Positions 1 through 9,603 of a DNA stretch of 64,000 nt are shown piece by piece (within the stretch, counting starts at the first letter, position 1; every line of letters starts with the position of its first letter). Source of the stretch: Agathobaculum sp. Marseille-P7918. GTDB taxonomy: Bacteria > Bacillota > Clostridia > Oscillospirales > Butyricicoccaceae. The position numbers and the translations under genes are program-made. Below the pieces are notes generated by a model. It had not been told where the DNA came from. It made no database searches and was given only the letters and a program-made list of their open reading frames with translations. The DNA lies in the NCBI RefSeq assembly GCF_900625105.1, contig NZ_UYYD01000001.1:248001-312000 (forward strand). The letters are read 5' to 3'.

Positions 1-130
1 TCCTTTGATCTTTATTCCTCATGCTGCACATTACCCGCGTCGCACCATGGTTTCCCCCTTTGGATCGTCTTTTCCCATTCATTTTACGCGCTTGTAAGAT
101 ATGTATCTGTCGAATTTGGCTGAACAAAAG

Positions 131-169
131 ATAAAAAATATACCGCAGATGCCTTGACATCTGCGGTAT
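131..169 (-). terminator. Intrinsic terminator after the amidase/C_GCAxxG operon
   Basis: A perfect 12-bp inverted repeat (arms 140-151 and 158-169) lies a few bases past the stop of the C_GCAxxG gene. On the minus strand it is followed by a T-rich run (complement of 131-139). Bases 1-130 show no gene or clear signal. Confidence 0.85.
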
Positions 170-173
170 TTGA

Positions 174-581
174 TTATTTTAACAAATTCTCTTCGATCAA
201 ACTGCACGCATCTTCAATACAGCCCTGGCAGGAACGACGCACTTTACCGTCCGTCACGCCCTTCAGTTCCCGGCAAAGATACGTTCCGTTTTTTTCCTTG
301 AACGCCGCCGCCAAAGCCTTGGTCGTCTTATACGTCTGTCCTTTCGTAGCGCCCGGGAAATCTGTTCCCTTGCTGCCCTGCACACCGGCCAGCATGAAAG
401 ACGCCGATAATGCGCCGCAAACCTCCATCAGCCCCATACCGAGGCCGAAGCCTTCTGCCATGCGATACGCCGTTTCCTCATCCAGACCAAACTGATCGCA
501 ATACGCACAAATCACCGCCTGCGCACAATTATAGCCCTGATCGTGCAGCTGCTGCGCACGTTCCGCCCGCTCTATCATCAC
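174..581 (-). CDS. C_GCAxxG_C_C family protein
   Basis: 135-residue cytosolic protein with the Cys pattern of the C_GCAxxG_C_C family: a GYNCAQAV segment near residue 18, a CGALSASFMLAG segment near residue 55, and paired Cys near the C-terminus (RRSCQGCIEDAC). The family is widespread in anaerobes and is thought to bind a redox or metal centre, but its biochemical role is not established. It starts 18 bp after the amidase stop with a good AAAGGAG site, so it is probably the second gene of that operon. No functional link to the amidase can be read from the sequence. Confidence 0.85.
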   Translation of the reverse strand: MMIERAERAQQLHDQGYNCAQAVICAYCDQFGLDEETAYRMAEGFGLGMGLMEVCGALSASFMLAGVQGSKGTDFPGATKGQTYKTTKALAAAFKEKNGTYLCRELKGVTDGKVRRSCQGCIEDACSLIEENLLK

Positions 582-599
582 TTCAAAACTCCTTTTTCC

Positions 600-2378
600 T
601 TAATACTCTACCTGCGTGAAATAATACATAATCGCATTATACTGTGCACGCGCTTCCGCCTGCCAATCTTCTTCGCTGTCGATAAACTTCTGATCCTCTT
701 CATTGTCGATAAAGCAGAACTCGCTGGTCACTGCCGGAATGAACAGGGATGCCGCAATACGGTTGGTGTAATAATAGTCGCCGTTGCTGCCCTCCTTGAA
801 TACGACCTGTCGGATCGGAACCCCCAGATCGCTGTATTCCTCCAGCAGCGCTTCGGCTAAGATCTTGCTCGGACCGCCGTTTTTATCCGCGATCTGCGCA
901 AGCACCTCCGCACCGCGCGCTGTCGTATTGGCCGCGTTATGGTGCACACTGAAGAACAGGTCTGCAGACGCCGCATATTGCTGCATCACCGTGCCGCGCA
1001 GAGAAAGCGAGCTGCCTTCCTCCATGGTATCACGCACCATGATCACATTGACGCCTGCGTCCTCCAGATAGGACTGCAAATACTGCGCCACATACAGGTT
1101 GACATGTTTTTCATCCAGCGACATATCCGCATTATGTGCGCCTACATCGCTTCCGCCATGACCGGCATCAAGAATGACCGTCATTTTTCCATCCAGATGC
1201 GATGTACGCGGCGGATCGACCGGATCATCCGGCTCGCCCTGACTGGCATCGTAGTCGCCGATTCGGGTCAGATAGTCCAGACTGCAATACCGCCCGGACC
1301 CAACGCTGGTATCCATCAGGTGCGCCCAGCCGTTTTTGATGCTGTCAACCACGATTTCATCGCCGTTCTGCAAACGGCCAACGATGTTATAACTCGTGCC
1401 CGGACCGGAACGCACGGAAAGGGACGATTCCACCTTGACGCGGTAAACACCGGTTACAAATGGCTTCTCTGGTTCTTCCGGCTCGGGTTGTTCCACATCG
1501 CCATCTCCGGTATAATCCTTGATGCGGGTCAAATAATCCGCGCTGCAATACTGTTCTTTCCCGTCGCTGCTGACAATATGCGCCCAACCGTTTTTGATGC
1601 TGTCCACTACAATCTGAGTGCCGTTTGTCAGCTGTCCGATCACGGAATAACTTGTGCCGGGTCCGGAACGCACAGAAAGCCAGGACTCCACCTTGACCTG
1701 ATATACGCCCGTCACAAACGGCTGCTCCGGTTCCGGATCAGGTTCAGGCTCCGGTTCCGGAGCGGACGGCGTGGAGATCTTGACCGTCTGCGTCGTGCTT
1801 TCATAAGCAGCCGTAAATCCAATGGCCGTGGAAACATCTGCAATCTTATAATAGTTGTTGCCGTTGATGTTATATCCCTTGATGGTGATACCGCTGCCGT
1901 CGAGCAGCACCTTGGCCGTGGATTGCTGCACGCGCAGCGCTGTTGTGGACGCTACGGTCATCTCGCCGCCGACCGCCGCATAAGCTTGTCCCGAAATCAG
2001 GTTGACCGCGTTTTTCGCGCTGTCCCAAGTCACATTAAACGACACAGTTGTGCCGTTGAGCAAATACGCAATGTCGCGCAGCTTGAAATAGTTATATCCG
2101 TCAATGTTATAGGCCTGCGGATTGACGGCCTTGCCGTTAACCTGCACATGGTGTGTCGAAGGCACAACCTTCAATGTCGTCGCCCGCGCCACGGGCAAAT
2201 CCGTCTCCACCGCCGTTTCCGGCTGCACAGACGCCGTCTCGGGCGTCTGCACCTCTGCTGCAACCGCCTGTTCTGTCGTGTCGGTATCTGCTTGCTGCGG
2301 TACTTCCGCCGCCGCAGCGCCCGCAGTAGATATGTAAATGGCCGCGCACAGTAACGCGATGATTCGCTTAAAACGCAT
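600..2378 (-). CDS. Secreted N-acetylmuramoyl-L-alanine amidase with copper-amine-oxidase-like and SH3 domains
   Basis: 592-residue exported cell-wall hydrolase that cleaves the amide between N-acetylmuramic acid and the stem peptide. Start chosen at 2378 because GGAGG lies 6 bases upstream and a signal peptide follows at once (MRFKRIIALLCAA). Order: signal peptide 1-24; two copper-amine-oxidase-N-like stalk repeats (about 70-190); acidic Pro/Glu linker; two bacterial SH3 domains (about 205-270 and 285-350), each with a SVRSGPGTSY motif; Amidase_3 domain about 398-592. Zinc and catalytic residues are visible: DAGHGG, the Glu of SLDEKHVNL, SVHHNA and the Glu of TSEFCF. The two SH3 units are close duplicates. 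A role in cell separation, sporulation or germination is inferred only. Confidence 0.93.
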   Translation of the reverse strand: MRFKRIIALLCAAIYISTAGAAAAEVPQQADTDTTEQAVAAEVQTPETASVQPETAVETDLPVARATTLKVVPSTHHVQVNGKAVNPQAYNIDGYNYFKLRDIAYLLNGTTVSFNVTWDSAKNAVNLISGQAYAAVGGEMTVASTTALRVQQSTAKVLLDGSGITIKGYNINGNNYYKIADVSTAIGFTAAYESTTQTVKISTPSAPEPEPEPDPEPEQPFVTGVYQVKVESWLSVRSGPGTSYSVIGQLTNGTQIVVDSIKNGWAHIVSSDGKEQYCSADYLTRIKDYTGDGDVEQPEPEEPEKPFVTGVYRVKVESSLSVRSGPGTSYNIVGRLQNGDEIVVDSIKNGWAHLMDTSVGSGRYCSLDYLTRIGDYDASQGEPDDPVDPPRTSHLDGKMTVILDAGHGGSDVGAHNADMSLDEKHVNLYVAQYLQSYLEDAGVNVIMVRDTMEEGSSLSLRGTVMQQYAASADLFFSVHHNAANTTARGAEVLAQIADKNGGPSKILAEALLEEYSDLGVPIRQVVFKEGSNGDYYYTNRIAASLFIPAVTSEFCFIDNEEDQKFIDSEEDWQAEARAQYNAIMYYFTQVEY

Positions 2379-2468
2379 GAGAAACCTCCGTGCCGTCCGT
2401 GTGAACATTTGCTTATATGTCATGTATTTTAACACGAAACCGCTCGAATTTCAACGCTGGCAACCGCA

Positions 2469-2504
2469 AAACAGGGCATTTGTAATATTACAAATGCCCT
2501 GTTT
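2469..2504 (-). terminator. Hairpin terminator after the ROK glucokinase gene
   Basis: Seventeen-base inverted repeat with a two-base centre (arms 2469-2485 and 2488-2504), 20 bases past the ROK stop codon. The 3' arm ends in TTT but no longer T-run follows, so strength is uncertain. It also separates this operon from the amidase promoter region. Confidence 0.7.
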
Positions 2505-2524
2505 ATGTTACAGTTTCAATTCAT

Positions 2525-3445
2525 TTACAGCATTGCAGCACCGATCAGACCGGCGTCATTACCAAGTGATGCACAGACGATTTCAGTGTTGCGCTTATCG
2601 CTGCGGAAGGTCTGCGGAATAGTCAGGCGGCGCAGCGGCTCCAGCAGCTTTTCGCCATATCCGGCCAGGCCACCGCCCAGCACCACACATTCCGGCTGGA
2701 AGATATTGATGTAGCTAGCCAGACCGTTGGACAGGTTTTCACAGTACTCGTCAAACAGGACCCGCGCCAGCATATCCCCGGCGTCCACCGCGTCACAGAT
2801 CATTTTGGCATCCAGATGGCCCGCGTTTTTGCTCAGCAGGCTTTCGCGCCCCTCCGCAAGCGCCCGTTCCGCAAATTTTACAAAAGCGGCCGCGGAAGCA
2901 TAGGCTTCCAAGCATCCTTTCCGCCCACAGTTGCAGGGCTCGCCGTCACGCTGGATAACGATATGCCCCATCTCACCGGCAATCCCGTTGCAGCCGGTGT
3001 ACAGCTTGCCGTCAATGATGATACCGCCGCCCACGCCGGTGCCCAGCGTGACCATCAGCATATTGCGCGCATCCTTCGCTGCACCCGCGGTCGCTTCGCC
3101 CAGCGCCGCACAGTTCGCGTCATTATCCAGCTGTACGGTGCAGGAAAATTCGGGCTGGAACGCCTCCGCAAAGCACACGTTATTCATCCCAAGGTTGGTG
3201 CCGAATTTGAGCGTGCAGGTTTCCTTGTCAAAGGAGCCGGGCACCCCGATGCCGATGCTGCTCACCTGATTGGGGGCGATCCCGCGCTCGCCGCACAGCG
3301 CCAGCGCCAACAGCTTCATATCCGCGCACAGTCCCGCAGCGTCTCCCGTTCTGGTCGGCGTGCTCTGCTTTGCCAGCAGCGTGCCGTCCTCTTCGCACAG
3401 CGCCGCTTTGACCGATGTTCCTCCCAGATCAATGCCAATCCGCAT
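2525..3445 (-). CDS. glk: ROK family glucokinase
   Basis: 306-residue cytosolic sugar kinase of the ROK family, predicted to phosphorylate glucose (or a related hexose) with ATP. Visible features are the N-terminal phosphate-binding motif DLGGTSVKA (residues 6-14), GTGVGGGIIIDG, the EMGH segment with a zinc-coordinating His, and the ROK zinc motif CNCGRKGCLEAYAS near residue 172. There is no N-terminal DNA-binding extension, which separates it from ROK repressors. It lies 21 bp after the PHP phosphatase gene and downstream of hprK, so the cluster joins sugar phosphorylation with carbon-catabolite signalling. Substrate is inferred; N-acetylmannosamine or fructose kinases of this family look similar. 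Confidence 0.85.
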   Translation of the reverse strand: MRIGIDLGGTSVKAALCEEDGTLLAKQSTPTRTGDAAGLCADMKLLALALCGERGIAPNQVSSIGIGVPGSFDKETCTLKFGTNLGMNNVCFAEAFQPEFSCTVQLDNDANCAALGEATAGAAKDARNMLMVTLGTGVGGGIIIDGKLYTGCNGIAGEMGHIVIQRDGEPCNCGRKGCLEAYASAAAFVKFAERALAEGRESLLSKNAGHLDAKMICDAVDAGDMLARVLFDEYCENLSNGLASYINIFQPECVVLGGGLAGYGEKLLEPLRRLTIPQTFRSDKRNTEIVCASLGNDAGLIGAAML

Positions 3446-3466
3446 TTTCTTTCCCGTCCCTTCCGT

Positions 3467-4189
3467 TTATTCAAATAAATGCAGCCCGCGGCCGCGGAAA
3501 TACGAATCCAACCGTTCCCGGCTGCTGTTGATTACCAGCTCCTCCGGGAACCCGATCTCCTCCAACATGGACAGCGCGTTATCCACGCATCCAACCCGGT
3601 ATTCAATATGCGAATCACTGTCCACCACAATCGGCACCTGATATTTTTTGCACAACTGCGCGATTTCCGTGCAATTTTCGCGGCTTCCTTTCCGGATCGC
3701 AAACGAATTGCTGTTGATCTCTACCAGCTTATCATATTGATTGCAGCGGGAAATAATGTATTCCTTATCAAAATCGTACTTTGCATTGCCCGGATGCCCC
3801 AGCGCGTTGACACGCTTGTCCTGCAGCACCGCTTCCAGCGCTTCGGTATGCGCCGCTTTGGTGGATGGCGCAAAACAGCACTCGTGGAACGAGGCCAACG
3901 CAAATTCGATCGGCTTAAGGCTGCTCTCCTTGATGTGATCCAGCGCGCCGCCCGGACAGATATTAAATTCGATCCCGCGGATCACCGTAACGCCTTCGAT
4001 TTGACGCGGCAGGATATCCAGATTGGAAAAATGCCACTCGTGCGGGCCATCTGCCATATCCGGTCCGTGATCCGTAATGCCGATGGCAATGAGCCCTCGA
4101 TTTTTCGCGCCGCGCGCCATTTCATAAACCGTAGAATACGCGTGTGTGCTTGCGATGGTATGTGTGTGCAGGTCTGCTACAATTTGCAT
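3467..4189 (-). CDS. PHP-domain phosphatase (YcdX-like)
   Basis: 240-residue PHP-domain hydrolase, predicted phosphoesterase with a trinuclear metal site. Metal ligands are visible as DLHTHT (residues 6-11), the ITDHGPDM segment near 38, HEWHF near 50, a later LGHPGNAKYD segment and SDSHIEY near residue 193. Length and motif order fit the YcdX-type single-domain phosphatases, whose natural substrate is unclear. It sits between hprK and the ROK glucokinase on the same strand. The SD-like AAAGGAG is 12 bases from the ATG, somewhat far but the only candidate. Confidence 0.85.
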   Translation of the reverse strand: MQIVADLHTHTIASTHAYSTVYEMARGAKNRGLIAIGITDHGPDMADGPHEWHFSNLDILPRQIEGVTVIRGIEFNICPGGALDHIKESSLKPIEFALASFHECCFAPSTKAAHTEALEAVLQDKRVNALGHPGNAKYDFDKEYIISRCNQYDKLVEINSNSFAIRKGSRENCTEIAQLCKKYQVPIVVDSDSHIEYRVGCVDNALSMLEEIGFPEELVINSSRERLDSYFRGRGLHLFE

Positions 4190-4269
4190 GGGAATGCTTG
4201 TCTCCTTTGAAAAGTGCTAATAAAATGCAACATCTCGTCCGATATTGCCGTGCGTTTTGTCCGCTTACA

Positions 4270-4298
4270 CCAAAAGCCCAGCGTTGCCGGGCTTTTGG
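4270..4298 (-). terminator. Hairpin between hprK and the PHP gene
   Basis: Perfect 10-bp inverted repeat (4270-4279 and 4289-4298) just after the hprK stop. No strong T-run follows on the minus strand, so it may be a weak terminator or an mRNA processing/stability hairpin inside the operon. Confidence 0.5.
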
Positions 4299-4327
4299 TT
4301 GAAAATCATAACTAGAATCTTGCCGAT

Positions 4328-5260
4328 TTAATTGCCGTACTGCTTGAGCATGCGCTCCTGCAGCTCCTTGGCGGCATTGAAGCCCATCTTCTTCTGACGG
4401 TCGTTCATCGCGGCGACCTCAATGATAACCGCAAGATTTCGGCCGGGCTTGACCGGAATGGTCATGCTGGGCACTGCGATATCCAGAATCGAAGTGGTCT
4501 GGCCGTCCAGACCCAGACGGTCATACTGTTTGCCTTCTTCCCAAGGCTCCAGATTAATGACCAGCTCGACCTTTTCGGTCATCTTGATCGCGCCGACGCC
4601 AAAGATACGGCGCACGTCCACGATGCCGATGCCGCGCAGCTCGATAAAGTGGCGGATGACCTCCGGGGCCGTGCCCACCAGCGTCTTATCCGACACGCGC
4701 TTGATCTCGACCGCATCGTCTGCAATCAGACGATGGCCACGCTTGACCAGCTCGATTGCCGTCTCGGATTTACCGACGCCGGAATCGCCCAGCAGCAGCA
4801 CACCTTCACCGTAGATCTCAATCAGAACGCCGTGCAGCGTCACGCGCGGCGCCAGATTGACCTTCAAAGACGCGATGATGGCGCTCATAATCGTCGAAGT
4901 AAACTCATTGGTGCGCAGAATCGGCACGCCGCATTTCTGCGCCGCCTCCATGCATTCCGGGAACACATCGATGTTGCGCGAAATGATCAGCACCGGGATA
5001 CCGGTGGAAAACAGGCGCTCAAAGCAGGCCCGGCGCGCATCCGGTTCCATCCGCTCCACATAACTGGATTCTACTTTACCCATGATCTGGATGCGGTTGG
5101 GATCAAAATAATCGAAAAAGCCCGCCAGCTGCAAACCGGGACGGTTGACGTCATCCTTCGTGATCTCGGTTTTTTCAAATCCTTCGGGACCGTAAACCAC
5201 CTCAAAATTAAATTCCTGAATCAGGTCCCCCAAACTGACGCCAAACTCTTTTAACTGCAT
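4328..5260 (-). CDS. hprK: HPr kinase/phosphorylase
   Basis: 310-residue bifunctional enzyme that phosphorylates HPr on a serine with ATP or PPi and also removes that phosphate, setting carbon catabolite control through CcpA. Start placed at 5260 (MQLKEFGVSL) because GAAGGGAG lies just upstream. Key motifs: an N-terminal domain to about residue 130, the P-loop GDSGVGKS (158-165), and the HprK signature ELRGIGIVDVRRIFG near 209. Length matches the family. A promoter with TTGAAA-17-TATAAT lies at 5304-5332. The usual downstream partner lgt is absent; instead a PHP phosphatase and a ROK glucokinase follow. Confidence 0.96.
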   Translation of the reverse strand: MQLKEFGVSLGDLIQEFNFEVVYGPEGFEKTEITKDDVNRPGLQLAGFFDYFDPNRIQIMGKVESSYVERMEPDARRACFERLFSTGIPVLIISRNIDVFPECMEAAQKCGVPILRTNEFTSTIMSAIIASLKVNLAPRVTLHGVLIEIYGEGVLLLGDSGVGKSETAIELVKRGHRLIADDAVEIKRVSDKTLVGTAPEVIRHFIELRGIGIVDVRRIFGVGAIKMTEKVELVINLEPWEEGKQYDRLGLDGQTTSILDIAVPSMTIPVKPGRNLAVIIEVAAMNDRQKKMGFNAAKELQERMLKQYGN

Positions 5261-5303
5261 AAACCAGACTCCCTTCCGCAATGGCAGGTGATAAGATGAT
5301 TGT

Positions 5304-5332
5304 ATTATACCCCCTTTTGCCCCACTTTTCAA
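5304..5332 (-). promoter_or_regulatory. hprK promoter (sigma-A type)
   Basis: On the minus strand TTGAAA (5327-5332), 17-bp spacer, TATAAT (5304-5309), about 44 bases upstream of the hprK start. Close to the housekeeping consensus. Confidence 0.8.
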
Positions 5333-5390
5333 CGGTTTCCGTTGTGCCCGCGCCAAAACTTGAAAAACCAATTTTTTTGTAAAAAATAAC

Positions 5391-5419
5391 TTGCATTTTA
5401 CTCTTTGTTGTGGTATTAT
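5391..5419 (+). promoter_or_regulatory. rpmB promoter with extended -10
   Basis: TTGCAT (5391-5396), 17-bp spacer, TATTAT (5414-5419) preceded by TGG, which gives an extended -10. It sits about 43 bases upstream of the rpmB start. Confidence 0.75.
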
Positions 5420-5461
5420 AATATCCGTTATGCAATGCACAAGAGAAGGAGGTGCAGGAAA

Positions 5462-5650
5462 ATGGCAAAGTGCGATATTTGCGGCAAGGGCGTGACCTTT
5501 GGTATTCAGGTTTCCCACTCTCATCGTCGCTCCAACCGTACCTGGAAGCCGAACGTTCGTCGCGTAAAGGCTCTGGTTGACGGTACTCCCCGCCATATCA
5601 ACGTGTGTACTCGGTGCCTCCGCTCCGGCAAGGTAACCCGCGCGATCTGA
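5462..5650 (+). CDS. rpmB: 50S ribosomal protein L28
   Basis: 62-residue L28 of the large ribosomal subunit. It begins MAKCDICGKGV and keeps both zinc-ribbon Cys pairs (CDIC and CTRC), so this is the zinc-binding form. It carries the basic SHSHRRSNRTWKPN stretch. AAGGAGG lies eight bases before the ATG. It is monocistronic, with its own promoter and a strong terminator directly after, and it diverges from hprK. Confidence 0.97.
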   Translation: MAKCDICGKGVTFGIQVSHSHRRSNRTWKPNVRRVKALVDGTPRHINVCTRCLRSGKVTRAI

Positions 5651-5680
5651 TTTGCAGACGCGATACCGTTGAAACTGTCA

Positions 5681-5710
5681 AAGCGCTCTGCTTGCAGAGC
5701 GCTTTTCTAT
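5681..5710 (+). terminator. rpmB intrinsic terminator
   Basis: Eleven-base inverted repeat (5681-5691 and 5694-5704) followed by TTCTATT. Placed 30 bases after the rpmB stop. Confidence 0.85.
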
Positions 5711-5743
5711 TGTCTATCCACCCCCTGAAAAGGTGATTTTCCT

Positions 5744-6433
5744 ATGAAAAAGGCATTTCGTCCCGCTTTTGCGGTGACGATTCCGGTTTTTTGCGGCTAT
5801 CTGTTCATCGGTTTCGCATTCGGCGTGATGCTGCGCGATATCGGCTACACCTCACCATGGGCATTTCTGACGAGCCTGACGGTTTACGCCGGTTCGGGTC
5901 AGTATCTGCTGGTGTCGCTTTTGGCGGCAAACGCGTCGCTCATTACTGTTGCGCTGATGACGCTGCTGCTCAACTGCCGGCATATTTTTTACGGCCTGTC
6001 CTTTCTGGAGACCTTTCACAAAATGGGACACGCCAAGTGGTACATGATCTTTTCCCTGACGGATGAGACATATTCGCTACTGTGCTCGCTCAAAACCCCG
6101 CAGGACGTCGATCCCAATGCTATGCGCCTGTGGATCGCGATGCTCGATCACAGCTATTGGATTCTCGGCTCGGTTATCGGTGCGATCATCGGCGGCGTGC
6201 TGCCGTTTGACTCCACAGGCATCGACTTCGCCATGACATCGCTGTTCACCGTCATTTTTGTGGAGCAGTGGATGAGCTCCAAGCAGCATATTCCCGCGTT
6301 TCTGGGAATCGGCGCCGCCGCCATCTCGCTTGCGCTGCTCGGCCCGGATAATTTTATCCTGCCCGCGATGCTCGCGATCTGCGTCATGCTGATCGCGCTG
6401 CGCAGCCGTCTGGAAAAGGAGGTGCCGCAATGA
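5744..6433 (+). CDS. azlC: AzlC family branched-chain amino acid exporter, large subunit
   Basis: 229-residue polytopic membrane protein of the AzlC family, the large subunit of a two-component exporter for branched-chain amino acids and analogues. Family hallmarks include GYLFIGFAFGVMLRDIG near residue 18, a conserved YAGSGQYL segment near 48 and LLNCRHIFYGLSF near residue 80. About seven membrane segments are expected. An AAAGGTGA site precedes the ATG. Its stop overlaps the azlD start by four bases, indicating translational coupling. No promoter of its own is obvious between the rpmB terminator and the start, so it may depend on read-through. Confidence 0.92.
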   Translation: MKKAFRPAFAVTIPVFCGYLFIGFAFGVMLRDIGYTSPWAFLTSLTVYAGSGQYLLVSLLAANASLITVALMTLLLNCRHIFYGLSFLETFHKMGHAKWYMIFSLTDETYSLLCSLKTPQDVDPNAMRLWIAMLDHSYWILGSVIGAIIGGVLPFDSTGIDFAMTSLFTVIFVEQWMSSKQHIPAFLGIGAAAISLALLGPDNFILPAMLAICVMLIALRSRLEKEVPQ

Positions 6434-6759
6434 GCGCTGCACGAGCACTGACAATGATTTTGGTCGCTGCCGTATGCACCTTTGCGACCCGCGTTGCGCC
6501 TTTTCTGCTGTTCAATGGCAAAAAGCCGATTCCGCCGATCGTGCGTTATCTGGGCGAAGCGTTGCCGCCCGCCGTCATTGCGCTGCTGGTGGTTTACTGC
6601 GTGAAAAACGTAAATTGGCTGGCAGCCCCGCACGGTGTTCCCGAATTGCTGTGCATCGCCGTAACGGCTGCGCTGCATGTATGGAAACGCAACAATCTGC
6701 TTTCCATTGGCGTGGGCACGGTGCTGTATATGTATCTGATTCAAAACGTATTCATCTGA
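6430..6759 (+). CDS. azlD: AzlD family branched-chain amino acid exporter, small subunit
   Basis: 109-residue membrane protein with about four hydrophobic segments, the small partner of AzlC. It begins by overlapping the azlC stop (ATGA) and has the family motif CTFATRVAPFLLF near residue 16. AzlC and AzlD together move leucine, isoleucine and valine out of the cell. A terminator follows at 6768. Confidence 0.9.
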   Translation: MSAARALTMILVAAVCTFATRVAPFLLFNGKKPIPPIVRYLGEALPPAVIALLVVYCVKNVNWLAAPHGVPELLCIAVTAALHVWKRNNLLSIGVGTVLYMYLIQNVFI

Positions 6760-6767
6760 ATTTCTTT

Positions 6768-6800
6768 CCGCGCTGCTTTATGCAGTGCGGTTTTTTATTT
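6768..6800 (+). terminator. azlCD terminator
   Basis: Nine-base stem (6768-6776 and 6782-6790, one G-T pair) followed by TTTTTTATTTT. Confidence 0.88.
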
Positions 6801-6817
6801 TCCCGCCGCCCAATCTG

Positions 6818-6826
6818 TGGTACAAT
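6818..6826 (+). promoter_or_regulatory. tex extended -10 promoter element
   Basis: TGG followed by TACAAT (6821-6826), about 30 bases upstream of the tex start. No convincing -35 is seen, as is usual for extended -10 promoters. Confidence 0.55.
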
Positions 6827-6855
6827 AAAACACAGTCCAAAAAAGGAGCGACACC

Positions 6856-9003
<2,148 letters not shown>

Positions 9004-9004
9004 C

Positions 9005-9040
9005 AAAAAGGGATCACCCCTCGAGGGTGATCCCTTTTCT
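9005..9040. terminator. Bidirectional terminator between tex and the VanZ-like gene
   Basis: Fourteen-base stem (9006-9019 and 9025-9038) with A-runs on one side and T-runs on the other, so it can end both the rightward tex transcript and the leftward VanZ operon. Confidence 0.88.
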
Positions 9041-9060
9041 CTATCCGTCGGCTCCCTATC

Positions 9061-9603
9061 CTACCAAATCAGGCCAAGCGCCATTACATCGGTGACCGTT
9101 GCCAGCACAATAACCGCCAACCAGCACGCGAGCGGATAGCCCCATGCTGCACGGCTGTCGCGCTGCGGTGCAAGCCACGGACAGGACCGCAGCAGCAGTT
9201 TTGCCAGTGCAAATCCGAGTGCTGCGCCCACGGTGTTCAGGATGAGGTCATCCACCGAGGTGACGCCGCCTGCTACCAGCTGGATCAGCTCGATACTGAG
9301 GGACATACCAAACCCGAACAAGATCGTGCGTTTGGCGCCGTCGAAATACGACCAGAACAGTGGCAGCAAGAATCCGAGCGGTGCAAGCAGCACTGCGTTG
9401 CCTGCAATATTCGCAACCGCACCAAGGCCAGGGGAATCTTGATCGCTTACGATCGCGATCATATCCGCAAACGGGATCAGCTCCAATTTTGGCACCGGCA
9501 GCCGCCCCACCAACAACTGGTAGAGAGACGGTCCGGTCACCAACCCGACACCAAGCAGGTAAAGCAGCAGCACCAGCACGCCGAACAAATCGCGCCGTTT
9601 CAT
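9061..9603 (-). CDS. VanZ family membrane protein
   Basis: 180-residue protein with four to five hydrophobic segments and the VanZ family core IELIQLVAGGVTSVDDLILN near residue 104. VanZ proteins are associated with low-level resistance to lipoglycopeptides such as teicoplanin, but many homologues have no tested role. Its ATG overlaps the stop of the ABC permease (ATGA), so it is the last gene of the GntR/ABC operon and is translationally coupled. This context suggests a cell-envelope stress function; that is inference. Confidence 0.85.
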   Translation of the reverse strand: MKRRDLFGVLVLLLYLLGVGLVTGPSLYQLLVGRLPVPKLELIPFADMIAIVSDQDSPGLGAVANIAGNAVLLAPLGFLLPLFWSYFDGAKRTILFGFGMSLSIELIQLVAGGVTSVDDLILNTVGAALGFALAKLLLRSCPWLAPQRDSRAAWGYPLACWLAVIVLATVTDVMALGLIW